From Rhizaria sp. SCN 62-66 (Eukaryota; Rhizaria, unplaced), in the NCBI GenBank assembly GCA_001724265.1, contig MEDY01000048.1, forward strand, positions 44,015 through 108,014: a stretch of 64,000 nucleotides of DNA. Reading direction: 5' to 3'. The position numbers and the translations under genes were made by a program. The notes under the pieces were generated by a model. The model searched no databases, had not been told where the DNA came from, and was given only the letters and a program-made list of their open reading frames with translations. Position 1 is the stretch's first letter. Each line of letters begins with the position of its first letter. Shown here one piece after another: positions 1-12,825 of this stretch.

Positions 1-1
1 T

Positions 2-457
2 GGGCTGAATAGCAATGATGACGACGATAATGACGACGAGGACGACGACGATGACGAGGGCAATGACGACGGCGAGGCGACGGCGGGGCTGGGCGCGTTG
101 CCGCAGCAGCTGCGCGGCTCGCTGTACACCCTGGCGCAGACTGCTATGCGTGGCGAGGCCCACGACGCGTGCTGCGGCTGCGGTGGCGCCGTCGTGCGCG
201 CGGTGCGCGAACAGGGCGGTGCCGAGTTCATCGGCAAAGTGCTCCAGAACGCGAGCTTTCTGGACGAGTTCAGCGGGCTAGCCGAGATCAGGCGGAAGGC
301 GGAGGAGGCCGCGGCTGCCTGGGACCCCAGCGACTTTAGCGATGATGATGACGGCGAGAGTGATGGCAACGATGACGGTGATGGTGCCGGTGTCGGGAAG
401 GACAAGAAGAAGGGCAAGGGCAAGAGGAGTGAGAGCGATGATTTCGATTTTGAGTAA
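2..457 (+). CDS. C-terminal end of an unknown acidic protein (5' truncated)
   Basis: The reading frame is open from the window edge and ends in TAA, so only the last ~151 residues are present. It opens with an Asp/Asn/Glu-rich stretch (first ~25 codons), then a folded-looking helical segment containing a CCGCGG cysteine cluster and the sequence FIGKVLQNASFLDEFSGL, and closes with a second acidic tract, a Lys-rich patch (GKDKKKGKGK) and the terminus SDDFDFE. The alternation of acidic and basic low-complexity stretches suggests a nuclear or ribosome-biogenesis type protein, but that is inference and I do not recognise a family. High GC and synonymous GAC/GAT/GAG usage match the neighbours, which supports it being coding. 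Confidence 0.6.
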   Translation, partial: GLNSNDDDDNDDEDDDDDEGNDDGEATAGLGALPQQLRGSLYTLAQTAMRGEAHDACCGCGGAVVRAVREQGGAEFIGKVLQNASFLDEFSGLAEIRRKAEEAAAAWDPSDFSDDDDGESDGNDDGDGAGVGKDKKKGKGKRSESDDFDFE

Positions 458-1637
458 CAACGAGGTTTATTGATCTCCGAGATGTGAGGGGAAGAACGAA
501 ATGTCCTCTGCTTCACTCCCTGGAAGGATGTTTAAGAAAAATCGAAATTTGTCTGCATGATATTGGAATTAAGAAACAATATTTTGTTGTTACGATAATA
601 TTTCCTGAATACAATTATTACAGTTGTTTAATTATTAGAATTCGTGTGATTGTATGTATTTAAGGTCCCAATGCATCCTCCCAAACCAACTACTCCCACG
701 TCGGCAGTTGTCTACTGAAAAGGCATCGTAAAGAAAGCTTTTAGTGAATAATGAGAGAATTTGGAAACTAGTAGTTTTTTATCTTGTCAAATAAAAAGAG
801 ATCTTGGTTGTATTAATTGACCCACGTTGAAGATCAGGCAACACGAGCTTGAACTCTTCATGCGTCGTTTCAAGATGTTGTCAGCCTATGTTGTCAGCCT
901 GTTTCAGTCGAGCCTTTGCAGATGTCAACGTGTCCTCACCATGGTCAGCCGCCGCAAGTTCTTCTTTAACCACTGTTAGCTACCCTATAGTCTTAGACGC
1001 AGCGCCTACTAATTTCGCTTGAGCTGCAGGACAACAGCTCGTGTACATAATAGATATACAGCTGTACGAGTAAAACAACCACGTATGTTAGTCGTAAATA
1101 GATTGTTAAACCCGCACGAACATGACTGAGATATCGCCATTGGCCCGGGACTGTGTGAGAGACGGAGGGCCCTCTCAGGCCAGGACATGCGGGGACTATC
1201 CAGGCAAAAATGTACGATTTGTACTGTTACTTAGTACTAAAAGTACGAGTAACAGTGAAATAGGATGCTTGACGAACAGTGTTTAGTGACCTGACTCACA
1301 CCACCGGCGATTATTAATATTATTTATACCAGTGTTTTCCAGGGATTTGCCTACTAGTCTACTTATACTTAGTACTTGTTGTACTTTTTTACAATACTAG
1401 TACTCATTGACATATTAATAGCATCTCATTGTACACGTACACTCATAGACTATTTTATCGGTCCAGCTGCTGCCTTGGCGGTTCTTCAACATAGCCATCA
1501 GCGGTCAAGTCGGGCATACGGAGACGACGAAATGCGCGACCATCTTATCGTCAAATATTGATATAGCAGTTAATTTAGAATGATTTTTCAAACTATATGT
1601 TCATTCTTTTATAACGTGCGTTGGTTCTTTTTCTAGA
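458..1637. other. Intergenic region upstream of RPAP1
   Basis: AT-rich, with no convincing gene. It should hold the 3' UTR of the preceding gene and the RPAP1 promoter. Two CTTAGTAC-type motifs (about 1232-1246 and 1371-1385) resemble the dispersed motif seen elsewhere. The sequence TTCTTTTTCTAG ends one base before the RPAP1 ATG and looks like a 3' splice site, so the leader may contain a 5' UTR intron. Confidence 0.6.
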
Positions 1638-4542
1638 ATGTGGTCTCGTCGCGCAAACCTCGCCGACGAAGACGACAACTTCTCTGGTAATCCCCCCACC
1701 AGCACCCCGCCCGTGCCTGGCTCGGCCGTACCACCCGGTCGTCACCAAGGCGCCCCCGGCGACGATGACGAGGACACAGGCGGCGATGGCGCCCCGTTTA
1801 TGCAGTTCATGCCCCCAATGAACCGCAAGACGCTTTTCTCCAGCAACGACGCTGACATGTTGGCACAGCAAGACCAGTTTATGCGCTCGCGTGCGGCCCC
1901 CTCTGCGCACCTCGCGCGCCGGCCTGGCCCCCGGCTTGACCCCTCGTCAACAGCGCACTCCGCAGCGGGTATTACCGCATCGTCGCTTGCTGGGGATCCA
2001 CTGGGCCAGCGCAGTGCCCCACATGTCACAGCGAGCCTCCCTCATGGCGCCTCTGCTGCGACCGCTGCGACTGCGAGTCAGTCTGCTGCTGCTGCAATGC
2101 GGCCGGCGCTGACTGACGCGACGCCAATGCTTGCTGCCACTGGCCCGATTAAGGAGAGGGTCCGGCCGCCCCGTTCCTCCAACATCAACGCTTCCTACAA
2201 TAACAATACCGCCAATAGCATCGCTCAAAGCAACGGCCCTACCGACGACACAATGTTCACAGCTACCGCTGCTTCTGCTGCTGTTGCTGCTGCGGATGCC
2301 ACCGCTCCGCAGACCGAGACAGATGCTCTGGTGCGCGTCCCGGTGACCGCGGCCGCCATCGCCGCCGCCGGTCTGAGCTCCCGTGTCAACCCGAGTCTGG
2401 GTCTGTCACACGCTCTAGGCGCAGGTGCCAACGCCGCCAGTGATAGCTCCAGCAGTCCGTCCTCGCGCGGGGCAGCTGTTGCGGGCGCCGCCGGCGGCTG
2501 CAACCCTGCCCGCTCGCTTCCCCGCGCGAGCCAGTCCCGCCCCGGCCGCAGCAGCAACCTCGGTCTTGACGACGATGCCGATTACGACGAGGATGACTAC
2601 GGCGAAGACGGCGCTGACCTCTGGCATAGCAGCGCGCCTTTCGCTCGCACAGCTGCTGCCTCTGCCGCTGGCGCTAGCGCTGCTGCTGCCGCTGCTGCCG
2701 CTGCTGCTGCTGCTGCTACTTCTGCTGATGCTGCTGCTGAGACTGCGGCTGCTGTGCCTGCGGGCCGGATGGCGCCGTCGGCAGTGCTGGTGCGGGCGCA
2801 GCGGCCGGCCGGAGGCGGCATTGTTGGCCTCAGCCGCGCTGCGCTTGACGCCGCGATTGTCGGACAGGTTTCGAAAAAAGACACGCCCTCCGAGGAGGAG
2901 CAGAGCGACACCACCGCCGCCGCCGCCGCTGCTGCCGCTACTGCTGCTGCTGCTGCTGCTTCTCAGACTAGCAGGCATGCGACTGTCGCAGCGAAGCGCG
3001 TTACATTCAGCGGCGACAACAACAACAACTGTGGTGATGGCAAGAGCGTGACTACCAACAACGCCGTGCTTGCAACGGCGAGTGACCCTGCGCGGGAGGG
3101 CAGTGACACCGAGCAAGAGAGCGACGCGGAGGAGGCTGACATGCGCAAGCCCTTAGGCGGCCTTATCCCTCACTTCACTGGCGGTGGTAGCACGCGTACC
3201 GGAGGTACTGGCTCTGGCGGGGGCGCGAATACGCACTCTGAGGCGATTATGGCGCCCAACGGTGCAGTCACTGAGCGCACGCGTCCCGCCCGTGGCGCAA
3301 GCAAAGCCGGTCTAAGTACCGCTCTAAGCACCCCCCAGGCTCAGAGTCACACTCAGATTCCAACGCAGACCCAGAGTCAGGTCCAGAGTCATAGCCAGAG
3401 CCCCCCAAGTGCTACCAGTGGTGGGTCTATTCTCAGCGCCGCTACCAGGAAGCCGCGCGTGAAGGATCTTGTTGCACCTATCACACAGCACCTCGAACAT
3501 GAAGTTAAGCCGCGTGGAGTGGCTGCGCAGGAAGTAAAGCTGCTGTCGCAGGAAGTCAAGCCGCAGCCTCCGCATGGGTATGGTTTCCCAGTCGCTGAGT
3601 CGGTTTCTGCCGCAGTCAATAATCGCAACATCCGCAATGTGAAGAGCTCCACAAGTGCTGTTGCTGCTGCTGCTTCTGTTGCCGCGAGTGTTAATGCAGG
3701 TTTTACATCTGCTGCCAGTGCGACTGTCGGCGAGCGCACCCGTCCTGCCCGCAACAACAGCAACAGCAACAATAATATCAACAACGACAACAACAACAAC
3801 AATAACAGCAATAGTAGCAATAATAAGACGACGAGCGCGGTGACGCCTGCTATCCAGAGCTCTAACACTAACTCTAGCTCCACTACGAGTGCAGGTGCGG
3901 GTGACAAGCCTCTGTCGGTCTTTGCGCAACAACGGCTTGCCCAACGCGCCAGCAGCAGCGACACCGCAGATGCAAGCAGTCTGAATGTGAGTCGTATGAT
4001 TCACCAGAGCTCTGCTTCTGTGCATGCACCCGCGAAGCAGCAGCGCTCGTTTGTGTCCCAACTGACCGCGACCGCATCGACCGTGCCGGTGGCCGAGATT
4101 GCTGCGTTCTCGCGCGAAAACGACGCCGCGCTGGCCCGCATGTCTGCTGCAGAGCTTGCGGCAGAGCAGGAGGAGCTGATGGCCTCGCTGTCGCCCGCTG
4201 TAATCGCGATGCTGCGGGCTCGTCGGGCGCCCAATCAGAGCAATATCGCTAACGCCATCGCTAACAATAACAATAACAACTCTGACTCGACGACTACCAA
4301 CGCCGGTGTCAATGCTAGTTCTAGCAGTGCGACCGAGTCGACTCCCGAGGATGCTGACGTTGATGACGGCGACGACGATGACGATAAGGGCGGCGGTGAC
4401 ATTGACGGCCACCGCGACGCCACTGCTGCCGCCGACGCTGCAGAGGCGTCTAAGTACCCCCTTACATCCTCTGGCGAAGTTGACTGGTACGCCGACCCGT
4501 ACACTCTCGCAACCACTGCCCCTGAGGCACTTAAGCACACTT

Positions 4543-4574
<32 letters not shown>

Positions 4575-7500
4575 AGCACTCATGCAACTGGCTTTGGTCC
4601 GAGTTCAATTGGCGATGCCACTGCCGCTGCCACCGCTGCTGCTGCGGCCGCCCGCGCCGCCGCTGCTTCGTGGATGCGGCCTGTCACTGCCGAGGACGCC
4701 CGCTTGCTTGGCGACACCACCGCACCCTTAGCCGGTGTAAGTACCCCCTCAGACGGTGTAAGTTCCGGCGCGTCGGGAGGCATGCGTGTGCCCTTAGGCG
4801 GCGACATCTCGACACTGCCCACTGTCGCCGTCGCGAACTCCAACACACCCAACACTGGCCTTATGAACGCTAACGGTGGCGGTGTACTTAGCGGCAGTGC
4901 GAGCGCGAGTGTCTCGGCTACGGAGGCGCGGATCGCTGCCGCTGTTGCTGCTGCTTCGGGTCTCACGTCGTCAGAAGCAGCGGCTTCCCGCGGTTTCACG
5001 CTCGCTGAGTTTAGCTACAGCCACAACATGATTAACCCTAACTCCGGGACACATATCAACTCTAACGCAAATGGCAGCACTATTAGTACGGCTGCTATCG
5101 CATCCTCCACTCGTTCTGACCCGTCTCAGCTCTCCCTCTCTGCCGCGGCCGCCGCCGTTTCCGCCGCCTACGGTCACACAGGCGGCGGCGGCGGTGTGTC
5201 AGAGCGCACTTTGCTCAGCGAGACCGGCCTCCCGGCTTCGCTGAGTCTCGACTGGGCCAACTGGCGCGTTGATCTGTCTGGCCTGCCTTTCGACGGGCTG
5301 GACCCTGCGACGGGCCTCCCGCTGCCGCCCGCCGCCGCCGCCGCCGCTGAGGCCGCCGCGGCCGCCGGCGCCCGCGAGCTGCTGCACCACAGCGCTCAGG
5401 CGGCGCGGCCCGGCTACACGCTCAGCGAGCTGACTGACTTGGCCCGCAGCGCAGTCGCGGGGCAGAGGGCCCTGGCGCTGGCGGCGCTGACCGCCGTCGT
5501 AGCACGCGCGCGCAGGCACTTGTACCGCTATCCGATCATCGCCGCCGCGCAGCAGAAAGGGGAGGGGTCGCCCACCTCGCCTGTTTCAGCGTCCTCTTCA
5601 GTCCCCGCCGTCGTCGCCAGCGAGGTCGACTACTCGCACTTGGTGCTCAGCTACATGTTCTTGCGCGCGCGTGTGCCAACTCTGCTCCGCACGAGTCTCG
5701 ATGACGTTTCGCCGACTGTGCGCGCGTCTGCGCTGTCGCTGCTGCGGGGGTGTTTGGACGCGGCACCCGGGGCTGACCCAACTGCGCCCGCCGCGGCCGC
5801 GGTCGCCAGCCTTAGTCGCCGGCTCCCGCAACCACCCCAGTCCTCACCCTCACCATCGCGATCGCAACCCCAGGCAGATGCACGGTCGCAGTTGCTGTTG
5901 CAGACGCAGTGGAGGCTTGACTCCGCAGCCGCCAGTGTCGCCGACACTGCGGCCTGGCATTCCCGGTGCACAAAGGACGGCGCCGGCGCTTTGTGGGGCG
6001 CGAGTGCTCTGTCACAGCAGAGTCTTGTCTACGCCAATGCAGCGTCGAACTTCGCTGCTGCTTATAACGCGAGCGTCAGCGACGAAGTGCGCACAGAGAA
6101 CGATGCGAGTACGAATGCGGAGTCTACTGAGACTGAAACCGCAACCGCGAGCAGTGACCGTGAGCAGCTGCAGCAGCAGAAGGCAACAATTGCATCGATG
6201 CTCTCTGTTGCTAACAACACGTGGCGCGGAGCATTAGCCCATGACTCCCTCCCTTGCCCTTTGCTCCCGTCGCCGACGCCGCAACTTGCTCTCTCTCTCA
6301 CCTCGACCGCGACTGTGACTCACAACGCGCCTGCGACTACGAGCGGTGTGAGTAGTTTGAGCAATGTAGCCTTGCCGGTCCCCGCCCCTAGCTCCGTCGC
6401 GTTCGACCTCTGGGCCGGCCACCTGCTTCCCGCGGCCCGCCCCGCCGCCGCCGCCGCCGTCACCGCCCGTGCCCTCGCCCAATGCGCCGCGGACGAAGAC
6501 GTTCCGGCCCGCTCCCGCGCGCTGCGCCGTCAGTTCGCCACGCTGGGAGGCGACGCAGAGGCGCAACTGCAGCGCCGGCTGCGTCGCGCGCGCGCCGCCA
6601 CCGCGTCCAACCCGAACAATCCCGCCGCTTGCTCTAGCGCGAGTCAGGCTGCGAGCGAGACTGAGGCCGCTGCAGTGTCCGCTTCCGTCGCTTTGCTTCG
6701 CGAGACCCCTGAGGAGGTCGAGGCCGCCGGCGAAGCCGAGGCCGCCGCCGAGGCAGACGCTGCGCTGGGTGCGGTCGCCGGCGGCGAAGCGGCGTTGTCG
6801 CAGGACCAGTTAGCAACGTTTGACCTCGTAGCTTGCCTCTGCAATGAAGCGCTGCTGCCGCGGCTTCGGTACCTCGTCCAGTCAGCCGGCTCCACCGCCG
6901 CTGCCGCCATCGGCTCTAGCTCTAGTTCCGTGTCATCCTCAGTCAACGCGATGGCTTCAGCCGCGCTCGCGGAGCAAACCTCCGCGCTGCTGGCGCTAGA
7001 CGCGGTCGCAGCGCACTCTGCGCGCGCGTGCGAGCTTGTATGGCATACGCCGCACTTGATTGACGCGCTCTGCTCCGCTCTCGCCGCGCCCGTCACGGCG
7101 AACAGCAGCACCACAACCAGCCCTGATACAGCCGCCACGCCAGTGCCTGCGAGTGCAGCTACGTTGGCGTCGCTGCCACTGTTGCGCCGTGACTTGGCTG
7201 CCCTGGGCTTGGCGACTCGGCTGTGCTCCTGGGAGCCCGCCGCTGCCGCCGAGCTCGCCGGCCGCCGCGGCGCTCTCGCACACGCGCTGCGCCACGTCGC
7301 CAACGCCGCCGCCGCAGTGGCGTCCCACTCCACGGCCCCTACAGCCGCTTTGACCGCGGACAACGCCGGCGCGGCGAGTGCGGTGGCGCGTGCGGCGGCG
7401 CTGTCGGCGGCATGCGCGTGCGGCGTCGCAGCGCTGCGGCTGTGGCGCGTGTGTCTGACCGCGGGCTCGGGCACGGCGCAGCTGCTGGCTGCGTTTCCGG

Positions 7501-10500
7501 CGCTTGTCGACATCACGCGTCGCCGCCCGCCGGCTGTGCTCTCGCCTGCGCTTATGCAACCTCTCTTCTCGAACACCGCCAACACTGACGCGGGCGCGAG
7601 CAGTAATAATATGCGCGCGAGTGTCCACGCCAGCGCTGTGTCGGTGCCGACGATGGCGCAAGCGCAGGCCCACGCCGCCACCGCGGCCGCGCGCCGGAGC
7701 GTCCGTCACCTCCAGCGCGCAGCTTGGGCCGTGCTGGAAGCCGCTCTGGCCCGGTCCACAGTCACTCTGCTGACGCAGGTCTCCTCGGCCGCAGGCGCAG
7801 ACAGCGAGGCCGCCGCGGCGGTCGCAGCGGGCGGCGGCGACGGGCTCACGTTGTCGCATCTGGCACGCGTCTCTGAGCACGCATGGGACGCGTTGGCTGC
7901 GGAGCACGCCGCGGCCCCGCCGGTCTCCGTTCCTCTGTACGCGCGCTCGACACCTGGGAACAACAACACCACGAGCGAGGCTGACACTGCGACTGCAACT
8001 GCGACGCAGATTGACTGCGGCACGGTGGGTTGGAGCGCAAGCGTCGCAGCCGTCGGATGGACTGGCGCCGATACACTCGCGCTCGCGGGACCCTTACATT
8101 TCCTGGCTACTTACATGACCACAGTCGCCGCGCACCCGCAGTTCGGCGCCCCCGCCCTCTCACTACCTGGAAATCGCAGCCCCGCCGCCGCCGCCGCCGC
8201 CACCAGTCAAAGCGAGGGCTCTAAGAAGATGACTGAAGACGCAACTCCTGACTCTGCGGCTATCGGCGGTGCCGCCGCTGGCGACACGACTGAGGGCTTT
8301 TTGACCGCACTCGCAGCGCAGGCCGCGCGGGTCGAGAACGAGTACTTAGCACTTACATCAAGTTCCTCTTCGGAGCAACATGTAAATACCCCCTTAGACG
8401 TGGTCAAGGTGCCGCTGTTGGCGCGCTTTGTTCTCACGCAAATTGCGGCGACGCACTCGAACTCGGATTCAGACTGCGCGAGCAGCAGCAACGGTGCCCT
8501 TGCGACATCTGTCATTGACGCCGTCACTAAGAACATTGCCTCAAACAAGAACACCACTGCGGTTACTGTTAGCGCTGCTCAGGTGACGGAGACTAGGATC
8601 AGCGCGAATACGGCGTTGGTCCTGACTCCGGCCCCCGCGGCCCCTGCTCCTGAGTCTTCGCTTCCCTACCCTTCTTTGCCGTGCTCTGAGCCAACGCCCG
8701 CCGCCGTCGCCGCCGCCGCGCCCGCCGCCGCCGCCGCCTCCGCCGCCGCCGCCGAGTTGCTGCTGGCGGCCACGGAAAGCACTGCTACTGCAAAGACGCG
8801 TGTCCGCGCGGCGCTTGCGGTGGCTGCGGCGCAGTCGCCTGTGCTGACGGATCTGAGGCTCGCGATCGCACGGTTGCTGCGGGCGCGGCGAGCACTTGCC
8901 TCTGCTGCCACCGCGGCTGCTTCTGTTTCTGCATCTACAACGCCAGCGACTGCAATTGCGCCGGAGACTTCTCAGAGCGGCGGGGCCACGAGCAGCAGCG
9001 CCTCTAGTTCGAGTGGCAACTCGCGCAGCAGTAACGCCACGCTGCTTTCGCCTGCTCTGTTCACGTCTTTGCTCGCAACTGCGCTCGGTGGCGGCTACGA
9101 TGCGTGTGGCAAGTTAAGCCGCCTCCCGGCAGCTGCCAGTAGCGTCGACCGTAATAGTGCCTTGTTAGTCGCTGAATGCGCTCTGTCACTCAAGGAAAGT
9201 GCAATCACTGCGGAATGCATTCATTCGTCGAACGCGTGCAGTGCGAGTGCGAGCGCTTTGTTTGATGCAGTGAGTCGTTTGCAGTTAGCTTGCGCCGGCG
9301 CCGCTGCTGCTGTACCTGTTCTGTTCTCAGAAGGTCTGCCTGTCTCTGCGCTGTCGCTGGCGCTACGGATCACCCTCGACCCCACAGTCACGCGTCTCAT
9401 GCGCACGCTCTGCAATCGCAACAGCACTCGCAACAACTACAGCGACCGCATCAGTGACAAGAACGCTAGCTGCCATCTCTCGGTGAATGTTGACTCTGTT
9501 GCTGCTGGTTTAGCGAATGCTCCAGTGCCGACTGAGTGTGTGCGCACTCTCATCCCTGCGTCCCTGGCGCTGCTGGCTCTCGTCTCGGCGCACACTGGCA
9601 CCGACTCCGGTGTCGGCGCCCGCGGGCCCCGCGCGCTGCGAGCGCTCATCACCGTGTGCGAGCGTGCGTTCGTCGCGGCGTCCGCAGTTGCGCTCAATCT
9701 CCACAACACGCACCACAGTCACGACGACAACAACAGGAACAATGTGAGTGGCATCGAGACTGAGAGCACTGAGGCTGAGAACGCGAGTGCGAGCGCGAGT
9801 GTGATTTGGGTGCCGCTGCGTCCGACACCACAATCACTGCTGCTGCCAGCGCTGCTGGACTCGGTCTCGCCAGGTGGCGGCCTATTAGCCGTCATCACGG
9901 CCGCCGCCGCCGCCCCCTCAGCGGGCCTCACCCCGGTACCCCTGGGCCGCAGCCGCAGTCACGGCGCAAACCGCACCGCTGCAGCTGCCGCAAGCCAACT
10001 TAGCGAGCGTAACAACGCCAAGACCGCGACTCCCATCGCCAGAGCGTTGATCGCGGCCGCGCACCTGCCTCTGTCCCCCGCCTTCGACGTTCTCCTGCTG
10101 CCTTCGCTGCCCATCACGCCGCCGCCGCTGTCGGGCGCCGGCAACCTGGGGTGGGCGTTAACGCCGGTCGCCGCCACCGTCGCCGTCTGCGTCCGCGAGG
10201 CCGCCGAGGCCGAGGCGCGATCCGCGCGCGCCGCCGCCGCCGGGGCCCGGGCCGTCGCCGAGGTCGCGGCCGAGTTGTCCCGCGCCGCAAACGCTGTCGT
10301 GCTGGATGCCCGCGTTGTGGCGGCGCTTGAGGCTGAGCTTGCAGAGACCAAGGCGGCCGTGGCCAAGAGTGCCGCCGCGATGCGCGCCCGGGCCGAGGCC
10401 GGCCGCACGGCGAATCAGGCCGCGCTGAGGCTGCTGCTCGATGGCGTTGTTGTTGCGACGGCGCCTTTGGTCGCAGCTGCGAGGCGCGGGTTTGATTCTG

Positions 10501-11789
10501 GAGTAGTTACGACTGCCGAATCCAGTGTGGATACAGCTATGGTTGTCGTGAATGTTCCCGGGACTGACTTCACGCTCGCGATTTCGAACAACTCTCGCAA
10601 GATCAGTCAGACTGCGGAAAACGCGGCTTATGTCGCCGCGGGTAACACATGGCCTTCACGGTCCTTCGGCGCCCTGCTGGCGTCGCACGCACATCGGGCT
10701 GTGATCGAGATCACACGCGCTCCTGGGCGTCTCGCTGCCGCTACAGTCACCCCCAACAACAGCAATACCGACAACAACCCTATCGCAAGCACCGAGACGA
10801 AGAAGGATGAAGGTGTGTTGTTGCGTTCATTAGTGGAGCAATTGCTGTTTGGTGTCGCTCTGGCTGGCCCTATCGCCACCGCCACCCGTCTAAGTACCCC
10901 CTTAGACACGGCGGTTTGTCTAAGTAGAACCTCACCGCGCTACTTAGTTGCAGACCTGGAGGCCCCGCGCCACACTGATGCCCCCTCTGTGCAACGCGTT
11001 TGGGGCTCCGTCTCGGCTAATCCCACCGCAAACAACAGTAACAACAACACTAGCGGTAATAATGCGGGCAACGCCAACAGCACACAGACCGCAGCCGGAG
11101 CGTCTTCACTGCAGCCCGCTGCCGCGGCCGCGGCGCTGCACTCGCGCGCGTACCAGCTCTTCGGTGACGCGCTTGAGAGCTTCCTTTCTGAAGGCGGTGG
11201 CGATACACTGGCGTCCGCGGCGCTGGCACCGCTGCTCTCATCGCTGTGCAGGGCCAGGGACTTCCGACGCCGCGTGTGGCGCGAGCTGATGCTGCCAGCT
11301 GCGCGGTCAGTGGTGCTGCCTACGGTCACTTCCGCGCGCGGCCACTCTGCCGGCGCCGATGCTGAGGCTGATGCTGAGGCTGATGCTGGCTGTGGGACTG
11401 CAGCGGCGACCGCTCACTGTCACTCTGGTTGCCGCAGTGTGATTCGCAGTCAGACGCCGAGGGCCACGCCGATCGCGTGGTACCTGGGCGCTGCTGGTGC
11501 GACCGCGATCTACGCGCCCGCCAGTGAAGTGATCGGCGTGAAAGCGCCGTTGGACGCCCCTGATGTCGTCGACCTGTGCTTGACTGCACTTAAGGGCGAC
11601 GCCAACCGTGGCGTGTCGCTTCTCAAGCCCGCGACACAGCCACTGACGTACGCCGTGGCTGTTGCGCAGGCCGCGGCGAAGCTGTCGCTGCAGGGTGGCG
11701 TCGGTATGACTGTGGGGCAACTGGGGCTGGGGGAGAAGGCGAGGGTCGATGTCGAGGCGGCGGCCGAATCGAAGCTATATACGCTCTGA
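1638..11789 (+). CDS. RPAP1: RPAP1/MINIYO-like RNA polymerase II-associated protein, giant single exon
   Basis: A 3,383-residue open frame ending in TGA, with an in-frame TGA at 1581 upstream of the ATG. Two landmark regions identify it. At about residues 810-865 is an RPAP1 N-domain (VAEIAAFSRENDAALARMS, then AAEQEELMASLSPAVIAMLR). At about 1195-1310 is an RPAP1 C-domain (WANWRVDLSGLPFDGLDP, HHSAQ, GYTLSELTDLARSAVAGQR). RPAP1 proteins act in assembly and nuclear import of RNA polymerase II. The downstream two-thirds is Ala/Leu-rich helical sequence compatible with ARM/HEAT-like repeats. It is well over twice the length of human RPAP1 because of Ala, Asn, Ser and Thr homopolymer insertions. 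The motif xERTRPxR occurs near residues 170, 543 and 697. No in-frame TAG occurs in it. Identification rests on motif recall, not a search. Confidence 0.82.
10888..10907. repeat. Dispersed semi-palindromic motif inside RPAP1
   Basis: Arms GTCTAAG and CTTAGAC (7 bp, perfect inverted repeat) flank TACCCC. Related copies lie at 3310-3328, 4448-4465, 4735-4754, 8382-8399 and 10918-10927 within the same gene, and at 63346-63365 in intergenic DNA. In the RPAP1 frame several copies encode versions of (L/V)STP(L/S)D. Confidence 0.6.
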
Positions 11790-12129
11790 ATTGAGAAATT
11801 ATATAACTATACGAGAAGTACTGTACGGATACTTAATTTTAATTTATTACTTAAATACACACACACATGCACTTTATTCTTCCATACGATTGTGTCCGTG
11901 AAAGTAATTTCGCCTCAAGAGTTACTGTGACTGCTGGCGGCAACCCTGAACGGACCGGACGAGAGAAGTGATGAAATGCCGGTAACTTTGAAGGAGCAAA
12001 AGTCATCCTATATTCCGATAACTAAAGTCCGCAACGAAAACCAGAAATCAAAACTAACAACATATTCTAAATATTTAACAAATTCTCTATTGCTGTCTTG
12101 CTTGTTTCCCTTTACGTGCAGGACCGAAG
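11790..12129. other. Intergenic/leader region before the Tim17-family gene
   Basis: AT-rich. TTTCCCTTTACGTGCAG ends nine bases before the ATG at 12130 and looks like a 3' splice site, so a 5' UTR intron is possible. Nothing else recognised. Confidence 0.5.
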
Positions 12130-12825
12130 ATGAACCTCGTGACGGCCACGACCCCCTACTCCCAAGCCGTGAAATCGTTCTTAGAGAACCCGCGTGAAGT
12201 GTACGCGGTGCGGTTCATCCGTCCCGACGTCGGCAAGGAGCGCAGCCCCGTGCTGAAGCACGTCTACAAGGTCGCCTCGGTCACCCAGCAGGTCACCATG
12301 GGCGCCCTCGTCTCCGGTGTCATGTTCGGTGGCTTCTCCACCCTCATGGGCCTTTTCGCTGCCAGCGCCATGGCGTCTGACCCTACTAAGACTGTCACCA
12401 TGACTGACAGCTTTAAGGACATGATGCAGACCCTGCGCCGCCGTGCGCGCTCGGGCTTCCGCAGTGGCGCCATGATCGGCGCCGCATTCGCCTTCACAGA
12501 CCCCATCTCCGACACCGTACGCACACTTACCGTTCTCATATATTTATCACGTCAACAACTACCTCTTGTCTTAGGAACGTCACATGTTAATATACAATCT
12601 ATTGTGCGTCTTTTCTCACACTGTTTCTCTTTATGTGCCTTGCTTTGCGCGCGACATGCTGTTGCGTAGTATTTCGGCCACTCGCCTTTCATGCAGGGCT
12701 TCTCCGCAGGCCTCCTCGTCGGCCTCCGCGGCGGACCCATGATGACGCTCGGCTCTGGCATCGGTTTCGGCATGTTCGGCTACGTTATTGAAGCCTCTGG
12801 TATCCGCGAGAAGATGGGCTTCTGA
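12130..12825 (+). CDS. Tim17/Tim22/Tim23-family mitochondrial membrane protein
   Basis: Two exons, 12130-12516 and 12670-12825, give a 180-residue protein ending in TGA. The donor is GTACGC; the acceptor is ...TTGCGTAG, phase 0 (a second in-frame acceptor at 12696 would drop nine residues). Four hydrophobic Gly-rich segments are visible: around VTMGALVSGVMFGGFSTLMG, RSGAMIGAAFAF, MQGFSAGLLVGLRGG and LGSGIGFGMFGYVIEA. This is the pattern of the Tim17/22/23 family, whose members form inner-membrane import channels or accessory subunits (NDUFA11 and peroxisomal Pmp24-type proteins share the fold). Length and the GxxxG-rich segments fit Tim22 best, but no diagnostic cysteines are seen, so the subfamily is open. 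Confidence 0.7.

Noticed and set aside
1376-1561. 61-codon frame upstream of RPAP1
   Set aside because: AT-rich, unlike every real exon here, and no motif.
3324-4583. Minus-strand open frame of 419 codons within RPAP1
   Set aside because: Val/Leu/Arg-rich antisense of Asn/Ala repeats; the plus frame carries the family motifs.
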